Assembly (NCBI GenBank): GCA_017404265.1
Contig: JAFRCS010000015.1
Span: 181,897 to 245,896 of the forward strand
Reading direction: 5' to 3'
From: Mogibacterium sp.
GTDB taxonomy: Bacteria; Bacillota; Clostridia; Peptostreptococcales; Anaerovoracaceae
DNA length: 64,000 nucleotides
The notes beneath the pieces were generated by a model. It worked only from the letters and a program-made list of their open reading frames with translations, searched no databases and was not told where the DNA came from. The position numbers were made by a program, and so were the translations under genes. Below, one piece after another: positions 46,621 through 55,230 of the stretch (its first letter is position 1; the number at the start of each line of letters is the position of its first letter).

Positions 46621-47400
46621 TTAGTCAGTCTTCATAGGCGAGACGTATTCGGAACTGACCCATCCGTACTGTCCGTCATATTTGATGAACAGCCAGTCAC
46701 CTTCTCTGCCCTCTTCTACAACTTCTGTTTCGTAAGGAACTACCATAAGAATATCGTATTCCTGTCCCGGGCCGCAGCGCAGGTTGAGGCCGTCCTCTGT
46801 ATTTATGACACCATGGAAGCCGTTCTTGATACGAGTCGACGGTTCAACAAGCTGGCCCTTGTCATCGTCAGACACTTCCTTGACTTCCTTTGGCTTGATC
46901 TGGGTCTGATCTTCTGTCAGCTGCTCTGCGGTGCACCAGCCTGTAAGATCGTCCGCTTTTACCTGCGCCCAGCCGTTTTCGGTTTTGATGACCTTCACTT
47001 CCTGGCCATATCTGAGAATATGGATCTCTTCTTTATCCACTCCGGGCTCGCTGCGCATGACCAGCCCATCCTCTGCTGTGACATACATCGTCTTGACCTC
47101 TTCAAGTTTGATCTCTTCTGTGTTTACAGCTTCATCCTGATTCCATGGCTCTTCTCCTAAAAAAGGTTTCGCAAACACCATGACGGCGATGACAGCTATA
47201 CCTACAAACACGACAGCGGCAACAATGGATATGAGAGCCTTTCCCAGTCTTTTCCCTTTAGGCTGCTCATATTCCTTTTCATCTTCGTCGTCTGGGGTCT
47301 CTGTGTCTTCTATGCGCAAATGAGACTCGATTTTCTTTCCGCAGAAAGGACAGAACCTCGCGTCATCCTCTATTATCTTTCCACAATGCCTGCAGATCAT
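46621..47400 (-). CDS. Zinc-ribbon, transmembrane, double SH3b-domain protein
   Basis: A 259-residue protein. Residues 1-25 are a zinc ribbon with two CxxC pairs ('MICRHCGK', 'ARFCPFCGKKI'). An acidic linker and one helix (about 56-77) follow, so the ribbon faces the cytoplasm. Outside are two bacterial SH3 domains, about 105-160 ('DGLVMRSEPGVDKEEI', 'GWAQVKADDLTGWC') and 195-255 ('DGLNLRCGPGQEYDI', 'WLFIKYDGQYGWVSSEYV'), which usually bind peptidoglycan or peptides. A TTG at 47406 is in frame, but GGGAGG is better placed for the ATG at 47400. It precedes the small membrane gene and RyR genes and could be their envelope sensor. Confidence 0.85.
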   Translation of the reverse strand: MICRHCGKIIEDDARFCPFCGKKIESHLRIEDTETPDDEDEKEYEQPKGKRLGKALISIVAAVVFVGIAVIAVMVFAKPFLGEEPWNQDEAVNTEEIKLEEVKTMYVTAEDGLVMRSEPGVDKEEIHILRYGQEVKVIKTENGWAQVKADDLTGWCTAEQLTEDQTQIKPKEVKEVSDDDKGQLVEPSTRIKNGFHGVINTEDGLNLRCGPGQEYDILMVVPYETEVVEEGREGDWLFIKYDGQYGWVSSEYVSPMKTD

Positions 47401-47428
47401 ATCCAACCTCCCTTTTCCGGTGATCGTC

Positions 47429-48190
47429 TCAAACGAACCGCTTTATTCTGATCCATGTGCGGTTCTTTTTCGATTCATTCCCTATCTCCTCCAGCATGGC
47501 TTTGCCCTTGCCTTTCAGAACAAGGACCGATCCCTCTTCGACTTTAGCGTCGACCTTTAAACACTCCGCGTGATCGACGGACACCAGTCCGCTCCGTACC
47601 GCATCCGCTGCCGTGTTTCTGGATATCCTGAACGCCGATGAAACTACGCTGTCGAGCCTGACCGAACTGACAGTGTCTTTTATTATCTCACAGCGCGTCT
47701 CCGGTATTATCACATCTCCCGCAGCCACGAGACCGGTCTTTACCGCAGCGCGTCCCGCCTGATGATACTCTCTCAAAAGAAAGTCCGCGATCTCAGGTAC
47801 TATGAATATGTCCGCCCCGTCGTCTCTGACCAGGATGTCTCCCGTCAGTCTGCGTTCTATACCGAGCCCGAGTATCGAGCCCAGATAGTCTCTGTGACTG
47901 AGAACGCGCGACATGGCAGGCTTCGTGACTCTCAGCACCATGACAAGGCCTTCTGTCGCCTCTTCATCACTGATTGGCAGGTCCGCGGGGATGCATACCA
48001 GCATCCTGCGTTCGGCGTCATCATAGCCGCCGTACATGAGTGTCCTTACACCCGCCGCGTGCATTGCCTCCTTCTTTGCCAGCGCCTGCTCGTGCGAGTC
48101 AAGAAAGCCGGTCGCGGTTACATACCAACCATCCCGGCTTTGCGTGATCTTGTCCTCAATTTTAGCTAAAGTCAGTTCGTCCTTTGTCAT
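47429..48190 (-). CDS. ylmH: YlmH-type S4-domain RNA-binding protein
   Basis: A 253-residue protein with a C-terminal S4 RNA-binding domain ('VVSSAFRISRNTAADAVRSGLVSVD', 'VEEGSVLVLKGKGKAML') and the N-terminal YlmH-type region ('TGDILVRDDGADIFIVPEIADFLL'). YlmH relatives bind the ribosome in stalled-ribosome rescue and sit beside cell-division genes in many Firmicutes; here it follows glgA instead. The start has only a weak ribosome site. Confidence 0.88.
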   Translation of the reverse strand: MTKDELTLAKIEDKITQSRDGWYVTATGFLDSHEQALAKKEAMHAAGVRTLMYGGYDDAERRMLVCIPADLPISDEEATEGLVMVLRVTKPAMSRVLSHRDYLGSILGLGIERRLTGDILVRDDGADIFIVPEIADFLLREYHQAGRAAVKTGLVAAGDVIIPETRCEIIKDTVSSVRLDSVVSSAFRISRNTAADAVRSGLVSVDHAECLKVDAKVEEGSVLVLKGKGKAMLEEIGNESKKNRTWIRIKRFV

Positions 48191-48215
48191 CTGTCATGAT
48201 CCGGGAGCGGTTTTA

Positions 48216-49694
48216 TCAATACTCTGGTTTCAGTTCAAGATAAAGGTTCTTGTATTTTTCCGCAGATGCTTCCCAGGAAACATCCTTTGCGAGATCACGT
48301 TTGACCATATCGTCCCAACGCTCGCGGTCAGTGAAATATACGGTCTTTGCGCGGTTTATCGCGTCATACAGAAGCCCGGCGTCATACCCGTCGAATGTGA
48401 ATCCGTTGCCTGTATTTTCAAACTCGTTATATGGCTCAACAGTGTCCTTCAGTCCTCCGGTTTCGCGCACGATCGGAACTGTGCCGTAGCGCATGGCGAT
48501 CAGCTGCGTAAGTCCGCATGGCTCAAACAGTGACGGCACCAGAAGCGCGTCGGAACCGGCGTATATCCTGTGAGCTCTTCCTTCATCATACATTATGCAC
48601 GAGCATACGCTGCCTTTGAACTCATTCTCGAAACCACGGAACGAATCCTCATAGTATCCGTCTCCGGTTCCAAGCAGCGCTACCTGCGTGTTTCCATCGA
48701 TCAGACCCGGAAGGATCATGTTCACAAGATCGAGCCCCTTCTGATTCGTCAGTCTGGAAATGAGTCCTATAACGAACTTCCCATCATCGACTTCAAGTCC
48801 AAGTTCCTCCTGGAGAGCTTTCTTGTTTGCCTTCTTGTTTTTGAGCACGGTCTTCTCATCGTAATTCTCAGCCAGCCTGTTATCCGTTTCAGGATCCCAC
48901 TGTACTACATCGATGCCGTTGACTATGCCGCGCAGTTTGTACGCATGGTGGCGCAGATGCGCGTCCAGTCCGTCTCCGTAGAATGGTGTCTTTATCTCTT
49001 CGGCATAAGTCTCACTGACTGTTGTGATGACGTCAGCGTAAGCCAGGCCGCCCTTAAGCATATTTGCGTCTTCGACTCCCGTCTTGAGGACATCTATGCT
49101 GAAGACCTCATCCGGAAGATTTGTCCAGTATTTTATCGTAGGGATATTGTAGATCCCCTGGAAGCGGAGGTTGTGGATCGTCAGGACCGATTTGGCATCC
49201 CTTAGCGGCGTATCAGCAAACAGTGTACGCAGGAATATAGGGACAAGTCCGGCCTGCCAGTCATGGCAGTGGATGATATCAGGGATCCAGTCCATGTATA
49301 ACAGCGCAGCCAGAGCAGCCTTACTGAAGTAGCAGTATTTTGGTATGTCATCGACAAGGCTGATGTACGGATTTCCGGCGGAAAAGAATTCCTCGTTATC
49401 TATAAAGTCATACACCACGCCGTCCCACACGTATTCCATGATGCCCACATGGAAGGACCTGCCGTCCGAGCAGAGATCCATGCCGAACGATCCGCGGTAG
49501 ACCATTTTCTCCTTATACTCCTGCGGTATGCAGCGGTAAAGCGGGACTATCACCTTTACATCGCAGTTCTGTTCTGCCAGTGCCTTAGGCAAAGCGTACA
49601 TGACATCTCCCAGCCCTCCTGTCTTGACGAACGGATAGCATTCCGACCCTATGAAAGCGATACTCCTTCTTGGCGTTGTTTCTGTCTCTCTCAT
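48216..49694 (-). CDS. glgA: Glycogen/starch synthase (GT5)
   Basis: Builds alpha-1,4-glucan from ADP-glucose. The ADP-glucose motif 'YPFVKTGGLGDVMYALPKAL' (Lys in KTGGL) begins near residue 19. 'IIHCHDWQAGLVP', 'LTIHNLRFQG', 'LISRLTNQKGLDL' and the C-terminal 'VPSLFEPCGLTQLIAMRYGTVPIVR' (catalytic Glu in FEPCGL) complete the GT5 pattern. At 492 residues it is full length. AAGGAGAAAC precedes the start. No glgC, glgB or glgP lies in the window. It follows a GH13 gene by 12 bases, so synthesis and trimming of glucan may be expressed together. Confidence 0.95.
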   Translation of the reverse strand: MRETETTPRRSIAFIGSECYPFVKTGGLGDVMYALPKALAEQNCDVKVIVPLYRCIPQEYKEKMVYRGSFGMDLCSDGRSFHVGIMEYVWDGVVYDFIDNEEFFSAGNPYISLVDDIPKYCYFSKAALAALLYMDWIPDIIHCHDWQAGLVPIFLRTLFADTPLRDAKSVLTIHNLRFQGIYNIPTIKYWTNLPDEVFSIDVLKTGVEDANMLKGGLAYADVITTVSETYAEEIKTPFYGDGLDAHLRHHAYKLRGIVNGIDVVQWDPETDNRLAENYDEKTVLKNKKANKKALQEELGLEVDDGKFVIGLISRLTNQKGLDLVNMILPGLIDGNTQVALLGTGDGYYEDSFRGFENEFKGSVCSCIMYDEGRAHRIYAGSDALLVPSLFEPCGLTQLIAMRYGTVPIVRETGGLKDTVEPYNEFENTGNGFTFDGYDAGLLYDAINRAKTVYFTDRERWDDMVKRDLAKDVSWEASAEKYKNLYLELKPEY

Positions 49695-49706
49695 TATTGT
49701 TTCTCC

Positions 49707-51038
49707 TTACTCATATTGCCCGTTGCGCGCGGAAGGGATCCATATCTCTCCGCTGCATCCTTCCATGGCAAATTGCAGCCTTCCCTGATCAGATACCAGC
49801 TCTCTGCCGGACAGAGCTCCGACATATGAACCTGAGACTATTATATCAAAGAATTCCTCAGAGTCACCGTTGGTCACCGTGATCAACACATCGCCGCGGC
49901 TGAACGCATACTTGGTTGTAGTCAGCTGCAATTCGCGGTAGTCCCCATACCACAGATCGGCTTCTGTATTATGTATATAATTCAGCTTCTTTATTATCTG
50001 GTAATACTCGTTATCATACGGAAGATCCTCTATAGCCAGCGCCGGCCGCAGTGATGCGTCCGAACCCTGCTCCTTTCTGCCCTCGATACCGAATTCCGAA
50101 CCGTAGTAAACGGAAGGTATCCCCGGCAGAGTATATAAAAGTATATGTACAGGCAAATAGTGCCTTTTGTCTCTTAGCTTTGTTATTATGCGCTCCACAT
50201 CATGGTTATCGACAAAATGATACAGGCGCGTGTCGCCAAGCCCCATGTCGCGCTGGCGTTTGAATGTATGCGCTATCTCAAAGTAATTGTGATCGTTGTG
50301 ACCGCTGTACAGGGCTTTATGCAATGCGTAATCCGTCACGGAATCCAGCATGTCATTATTGACCCAGCGTGAATACTCACCGTGGATCACTTCTCCCAGC
50401 AGCCAGAAATCTTCTTTCAGCCCGTAGGATAATTCGCGGAGTTCGTGCATGAAACCGAAGTCCAGCACGTCCGCGGCATCAAGGCGCAGACCGTCGATAT
50501 CGAATTCCTGAACCCAGAACCGTATAGTCTCCTTGTGATATTCTTTCACCTCAGGATTATACAGGTTGAGCTTCGGCAGCAGGTCGTGGCCTCCCCAGTT
50601 TGCGTAAGAAAAGCCGTCATTGTAGCTGTTGTTGCCCCAGAAGTTCACATCCAGATACCAGTCGCGATAGCGGCTGTTTTCACGGTTCTCTTTAAGGTCG
50701 CGGAAGGCGAAGAATTCCCTCCCGGTGTGGTTTAACACGGCATCCAGTATTACGTGTATACCCTCCTCATGACAGCAGCGGACCAGTTCCTTAAGATCTT
50801 CGTTGTCTCCCAATCTCTCGTCGACCCTGCGGTAATCCGCGGTATCATAGCCGTGAGATCCGGAGGAGAAACAAGGTCCCAGATACAGCGCTGTAAAGCC
50901 GCTGTCTTTCATGTGGCCTATCCATGATTTTAATTCGCGAAGTCTGTGTTCCTGATGACTGTGATCATTATATTCCGGTGTCCCCAGCAGTCCCAAGGGA
51001 TATATGTGATAAAAAACGGCTTCATCATACCATGCCAT
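49707..51038 (-). CDS. GH13 alpha-amylase-family enzyme, cytoplasmic (second copy)
   Basis: A 443-residue enzyme without signal peptide. GH13 regions: 'VILDAVLNHTG', nucleophile Asp in 'DGLRLDAADVLDF', acid/base Glu in 'WLLGEVIHGEY' and 'HFVDNHDVERI'. It is distinct from the 33.7 kb GH13 gene in sequence. Paired with glgA it likely acts on internal glycogen or maltodextrins. AGGAG is at good distance upstream. Confidence 0.9.
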   Translation of the reverse strand: MAWYDEAVFYHIYPLGLLGTPEYNDHSHQEHRLRELKSWIGHMKDSGFTALYLGPCFSSGSHGYDTADYRRVDERLGDNEDLKELVRCCHEEGIHVILDAVLNHTGREFFAFRDLKENRENSRYRDWYLDVNFWGNNSYNDGFSYANWGGHDLLPKLNLYNPEVKEYHKETIRFWVQEFDIDGLRLDAADVLDFGFMHELRELSYGLKEDFWLLGEVIHGEYSRWVNNDMLDSVTDYALHKALYSGHNDHNYFEIAHTFKRQRDMGLGDTRLYHFVDNHDVERIITKLRDKRHYLPVHILLYTLPGIPSVYYGSEFGIEGRKEQGSDASLRPALAIEDLPYDNEYYQIIKKLNYIHNTEADLWYGDYRELQLTTTKYAFSRGDVLITVTNGDSEEFFDIIVSGSYVGALSGRELVSDQGRLQFAMEGCSGEIWIPSARNGQYE

Positions 51039-51057
51039 CTGTTACTCTCCTATTCAA

Positions 51058-52746
51058 TCAAAGCACGGAAGCGATCAGAAGCGACTCCATGCTGTCAGCA
51101 GGGAGTTCGATATTAAGGCCGGCCACTTTCAGCAATATCTCCATTCCTTCCATGCCATAAGGCAGGTTGCAGTAAGTGCTCTCCGGGATCAGGACCCTTC
51201 CGCCGCGTCTTATCTTGCCTGCGAAAGTATAGATCTGCTGTATAACGCTCTCCAGGTCCGCAAAGGATTCCGGTCTTGAAAGGTCGAGTATCCCCTGTTC
51301 GTAGCTGTCATACGCATCCGCAAGTTTTGAGCTGTCGGCCACCGATGCTCCATCAATGTCTGAGATGGTATCGCTGAACACCAGTGTTGCTCCGCGGTAG
51401 CCGGCAGCTTCGATCACCGATGTGATATCAGGATCGGTCTTTGCGTTATCACCCGCGCCTTTCAGCCCCTGGAACAGGATTCGCGGGTACTTCATCTCCA
51501 GAAGATGCAGAAGCTCCAGATCTTCACGGAGAATCTTTTCATCCTCATGAAGGAGATACACCGTTCCGCCTGCTGTCTCAAGGTTCTTTGTTTCAGGGAG
51601 AGTCATCGTTCTGCCTATCTGATCAAAAGAAGCTGAATAAAAACTTCTGAGATGGGTGGCGATCTGAAGTACCGGAGCCGATGCCACATCGGTATCCTCC
51701 GGGATAATGAAGAATTTCATTGCTCCGTTCTTTCTGATCTTATACGGTTTTCGTGATTCCTCTTCGAACTTCCCGGGATCAAGGTATGAATCAAGCGCGC
51801 TGTCTGTCTCATGCTGTCCAAATATGCTTTCAACGTACTTGCGCTGCATGTTTCCGCCCATAGGGCGGCAGTTGACTTCTATCAGCACCGGTCCGTCTTC
51901 ATCCACCATATATTCTCCATGTATAGGACCGTATTTGATGCCTATGGCGTCAGCGACCTTGCATGCGTAACGCATAAGCTGCGAATGACCTATCTCAAGG
52001 CTCGGCACCGCGACAGCGTAGTTATACGCATTGGTCCCGTTAGGCATCTTCAGCTTGTCATATTTCCAGACGCTTACGATACGGTGTCTGCCATCGTTGG
52101 ATACTGTATTGACTATGTACTCGGTACCCATTATGCGTTCCTGCAGCATGATGGCGACCGTTTCATTTCCCTCCGTTGCGCTGTTGGAAAAGCTGGCGCG
52201 TACGGATCTTAACATTTCATCGTAACCGTGACAGATATATACTCCCTGCGTTCCTGCTCCGCGGACACGCTTGACTACTACATCTTCCTTGCCAAGCTCC
52301 TTGTAGTACTCTACAGCCTCGTCTTCGCTTGTCACTACCTTGCCGCGTATGCTCCTCAGTCCGTGGTCCTTGAGTGCCTGATGCATGGAATCCTTTTCAG
52401 TCATGGCTCTCAGTCTTGAAGCCGGATTGCCCGGAAGGCCAAGATCCTCTGCCAGCCTAGTAGCCAGAGAAACTCCGAATTCACTGCCTGCTATGACCAG
52501 TACCGGATCCAGTTCTTTTACCTGTCTGAGGACTTCATCATAATCCGGGTTTTCCGGGATGACCCTGAACCTTCCCTTCAGTTTAGCCTTTAGCGGGTCC
52601 CTCAGCGCCCTGAAAAGAGCCTGATCTTCCTCCGTGCCTGCGATCTGAGACTCAAGCAATACCGGCTCATATCCGCGCGCCAGGGCATCATCTATGTAAT
52701 TGAAACCAGTCGATATATACTCGCAAATCACTATATTCCGCTTCAT
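51058..52746 (-). CDS. ATP-grasp ligase with unassigned C-terminal domain
   Basis: A 562-residue protein. Residues about 1-330 form an ATP-grasp ligase of the CPSase/L-amino-acid-ligase type: pre-grasp Rossmann region ('VLVIAGSEFGVSLATRLAEDLGLPGN'), ATP lysines in 'DVVVKRVRGAGTQGVYIC', 'IMLQERIMGTEYIVNTV', and the metal-binding 'GPIHGEYMVDEDGPVLIEVNCRPMGG'. Residues about 330-400 look like the usual biotin-carboxylase C-terminal part. The last 150 residues ('GYRGATLVFSDTISDIDG', 'RGGRVLIPESTYC') look like a degenerate Rossmann or methyltransferase-like fold, unassigned. It likely joins an amino acid to another carboxylate or amine; the product is unknown. It heads the GH13-glgA-ylmH run. Confidence 0.8.
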   Translation of the reverse strand: MKRNIVICEYISTGFNYIDDALARGYEPVLLESQIAGTEEDQALFRALRDPLKAKLKGRFRVIPENPDYDEVLRQVKELDPVLVIAGSEFGVSLATRLAEDLGLPGNPASRLRAMTEKDSMHQALKDHGLRSIRGKVVTSEDEAVEYYKELGKEDVVVKRVRGAGTQGVYICHGYDEMLRSVRASFSNSATEGNETVAIMLQERIMGTEYIVNTVSNDGRHRIVSVWKYDKLKMPNGTNAYNYAVAVPSLEIGHSQLMRYACKVADAIGIKYGPIHGEYMVDEDGPVLIEVNCRPMGGNMQRKYVESIFGQHETDSALDSYLDPGKFEEESRKPYKIRKNGAMKFFIIPEDTDVASAPVLQIATHLRSFYSASFDQIGRTMTLPETKNLETAGGTVYLLHEDEKILREDLELLHLLEMKYPRILFQGLKGAGDNAKTDPDITSVIEAAGYRGATLVFSDTISDIDGASVADSSKLADAYDSYEQGILDLSRPESFADLESVIQQIYTFAGKIRRGGRVLIPESTYCNLPYGMEGMEILLKVAGLNIELPADSMESLLIASVL

Positions 52747-52755
52747 TTCATTTCC

Positions 52756-53634
52756 TCAAATATTGTTTTCGCATTTTCCGCAGTCGCTGCATCCGTTGCA
52801 TATGAGCTTCATCGCGCATTCCCTGCAGTTATCGCAATAGTGCTTAACATACAGCATGTCTTCCGGCACCGGGAGTCCCCAGCTGTCGACCAATTCGAAC
52901 TCCATAGGCTTGCCCTGATAATTCATCCCGGATCTCAGAGCCTGACTTGTCTGCAGGCGCTTGCCGTTCAGGGTATATTTCTTTCCGTCCTTGATGAATA
53001 CCGTCCCGGTTTCCATGAAGCAGAATGTTATGTTTCGTACCTCACACTCTTTTCTCAGCGATCTCACCCAGTCAAAGTCACAGGGTCTTCTGCCTCCGTA
53101 GTTTTCTCCTCCGCATACGACCTGCTCTATCTTTCCGCTGTCAAGATACTCTCCGATGCTCACCGGTCCCAGGATAGGAGCGACATATATGCCCTTATGT
53201 TTGAACGGCAGCTCAAGAAGCAGCGGAATCCGCTCATCGGCCCTCTTCTGGTTCTCTGCCGTCACATTCAGGAAAATGTTTTCCCATCCATCGCCCCAGT
53301 CCGCAGGCAGGCACTTCCGGATCCTCTCAGGCCTTTTGGTGACCAGAATGAAGATCACATCGCTTCTCATACGCATTATGTCCCATGCCTCGCCGCGCCA
53401 CTGATCCGCTTCTTCTAAAAAGAAATCAGATGTCATGCAGACGCTGATCTTTTCACCGCTCTGTATCTTGTAGCGTCCTTTTCTGTCTTTGGACAGAGGA
53501 TACCGGGCGTTTGAGGTAAGGTATACCTCAGCGCCGTCTTTATCTCTCATATCATCGAGATAATACATATAGCAGTTCTCACAGCCTTCACTGCATTTTT
53601 TGCATCCGTGCCACGGATTCCAGATATCATGCAT
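52756..53634 (-). CDS. DUF5131 (phage Gp37/Gp68-like) family protein
   Basis: A 292-residue protein. The start 'MHDIWNPWHGCKKCSEGCENCYMYYLDD' (WNP, GC, GC..CY) is the DUF5131 hallmark; the three cysteines suggest a radical-SAM-like iron-sulfur site. 'VICVMTSDFF'-type strands and 'PLLLELPFKHKGIYVAPILGP' continue a TIM-barrel pattern. The C terminus adds a cysteine-rich tail of about ten cysteines ('HYCDNCRECAMKLICNGCSDCGKCE'), likely a second metal or cluster site. Function unknown; many members are in phages. Three bases separate it from the yhbY stop. Confidence 0.8.
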   Translation of the reverse strand: MHDIWNPWHGCKKCSEGCENCYMYYLDDMRDKDGAEVYLTSNARYPLSKDRKGRYKIQSGEKISVCMTSDFFLEEADQWRGEAWDIMRMRSDVIFILVTKRPERIRKCLPADWGDGWENIFLNVTAENQKRADERIPLLLELPFKHKGIYVAPILGPVSIGEYLDSGKIEQVVCGGENYGGRRPCDFDWVRSLRKECEVRNITFCFMETGTVFIKDGKKYTLNGKRLQTSQALRSGMNYQGKPMEFELVDSWGLPVPEDMLYVKHYCDNCRECAMKLICNGCSDCGKCENNI

Positions 53635-53637
53635 TGC

Positions 53638-53931
53638 CTATATATGGATCTTTCTTTTGTCCGGGTCAGAAGCCTGTCTGTACAGAACGAATCTCCTGCC
53701 GATCGCCTGTACGAACTCCGCTCCGAGCTCTTTCGCGATATCGTTTGCAGTCTCCTTCGGATCGGCAAGCGAACCTTCCTGGATCTGCACCTTCACGAGT
53801 TCATGAGCTGTCAGATAATCATCTATAGATTGAATAATGGCCGGTGTTACTTCGTCCTTGCCTATCATGACTGCAGGCTTAAGCTCCTGTGCCAGTTTCT
53901 TGAGCTCGCTTCTCTGCTTTCCTGTGATCAT
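53638..53931 (-). CDS. yhbY: YhbY-family CRM-domain RNA-binding protein
   Basis: A 97-residue single CRM domain: 'TGKQRSELKKLAQELKPAVMIGKDEVTP' and the GxxG-type loop region near 'KDEVTPAIIQSIDDYL', then 'ELVKVQIQEG'. Known members associate with pre-50S ribosomes. AAAGGAGA precedes the start. It begins the leftward gene array that runs to the MATE fusion at 35.7 kb. Confidence 0.93.
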   Translation of the reverse strand: MITGKQRSELKKLAQELKPAVMIGKDEVTPAIIQSIDDYLTAHELVKVQIQEGSLADPKETANDIAKELGAEFVQAIGRRFVLYRQASDPDKRKIHI

Positions 53932-54075
53932 TTATGTATTCTCCTTTTCTTTTCTATCCATTGATTATTGTATCACACTATTGATGAAATGCATTTATGG
54001 TTATGGGCACATGAGGTTTGTGATAAACTCAATACAACGAGCAGTAAGCAGAAATCAACTTAGGAGTACACAGAT

Positions 54076-55230
54076 ATGCCTCAATACATCGACAGAAAAG
54101 GGACTTCATGCGCTAAGTGGGACGGCCTTGAGCAGACATTCGGAGAAGACGGACTTCTTCCTTTTTGGGTCGCCGACATGGATTTTAAGGTGGACAGCCA
54201 CATAGAAGCAGCGCTGAAAGAATATATCGAAACCGCGGCTTATGGCTATTACATGGCCCCGGACAGTTATTATGACGCCTTCATTGACTGGGAAAAGGCG
54301 GAACACGGTCTTTCTGCAGAGCGTGACTGGATCAGGTATTCGCCGGGCGTTGTGAGCGGCTTCCATATCGCTGTGCAGGTCCTTACACAGCCGGGCGACG
54401 CAGTGATCGTCACTACGCCTGTATATTATCCGTTCATGCACGCTGTCAATAATAATGGACGCAAGCTTATATGCTCAGAACTGATAAACAAAAATACCCG
54501 CTACTATGTTGATTTTGAAGATTTTGAGAAAAAGATCGAGGAAAACCCGGTTAAGGCTTTTCTGCTCTGCTCTCCTCACAATCCGGTCAGCAGAGTGTGG
54601 TCTGAAAAAGAGCTGCAGCATATGCTTGAAATATGCAGACATCACAATGTGGCTGTAATTTCCGATGAGATCCACCACGACCTCGTCTTTGGCGGGAGCA
54701 GGCACACTCCTACTCTTAGTGTCGCAGAAGAAAGCGACCGCGCCATAATGCTTACCGCTGCATCCAAGACATTCAACATTGCCGCTTTCCATAATTCCTT
54801 TGTTGTGATCAGAGATCCTCAGCTCAGGGATGAGTGGGACCGCTTCATAAGCGGCATAAGAACGGGCAGTGGCAGCCCTGCCGGATACATTGCGGCAGAA
54901 GCAGCGTACAGATACGGCAAGGCCTGGCTTGAAGATGTCAAGGAGATTATTTACGGCAACTACCTTTATATAAGAGAGCAGTTTGCCGGACATCTGCCGG
55001 AAGCTCGTATCACCCCGCTGGAAGCGACCTACCTTGCGTGGGTCGATCTGGGTGCTTATGTGAGAGCTGAAGATCTTGAAGAATTTATACAGAAAAAGTG
55101 CCGCCTTGCCTTCGACTACGGTTCGTGGTTCGGAGGAGACAACAGCAGCACCTTTATTCGTATCAATCTTGCGACATCGCGGGAAAACATAGAAGAAATG
55201 GTCAGCAGGATCATATCTGCTTCCCGTTGA
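54076..55230 (+). CDS. patB: PatB/MalY-type PLP-dependent C-S lyase
   Basis: A 384-residue fold-type I PLP enzyme of the cystathionine beta-lyase (MalY/PatB) group. 'FWVADMDFKVDSHIEAAL' is the group's signature near residue 33, 'LLCSPHNPVSRVW' and 'ISDEIHHDLVFGG' are PLP contacts, and the Schiff-base Lys is in 'LTAASKTFNIAAFHNSF'. It cleaves cystathionine or cysteine conjugates to a thiol, pyruvate and ammonia. A monocistronic gene whose 3' end overlaps the convergent deaminase gene by 20 bases. Confidence 0.92.
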   Translation: MPQYIDRKGTSCAKWDGLEQTFGEDGLLPFWVADMDFKVDSHIEAALKEYIETAAYGYYMAPDSYYDAFIDWEKAEHGLSAERDWIRYSPGVVSGFHIAVQVLTQPGDAVIVTTPVYYPFMHAVNNNGRKLICSELINKNTRYYVDFEDFEKKIEENPVKAFLLCSPHNPVSRVWSEKELQHMLEICRHHNVAVISDEIHHDLVFGGSRHTPTLSVAEESDRAIMLTAASKTFNIAAFHNSFVVIRDPQLRDEWDRFISGIRTGSGSPAGYIAAEAAYRYGKAWLEDVKEIIYGNYLYIREQFAGHLPEARITPLEATYLAWVDLGAYVRAEDLEEFIQKKCRLAFDYGSWFGGDNSSTFIRINLATSRENIEEMVSRIISASR

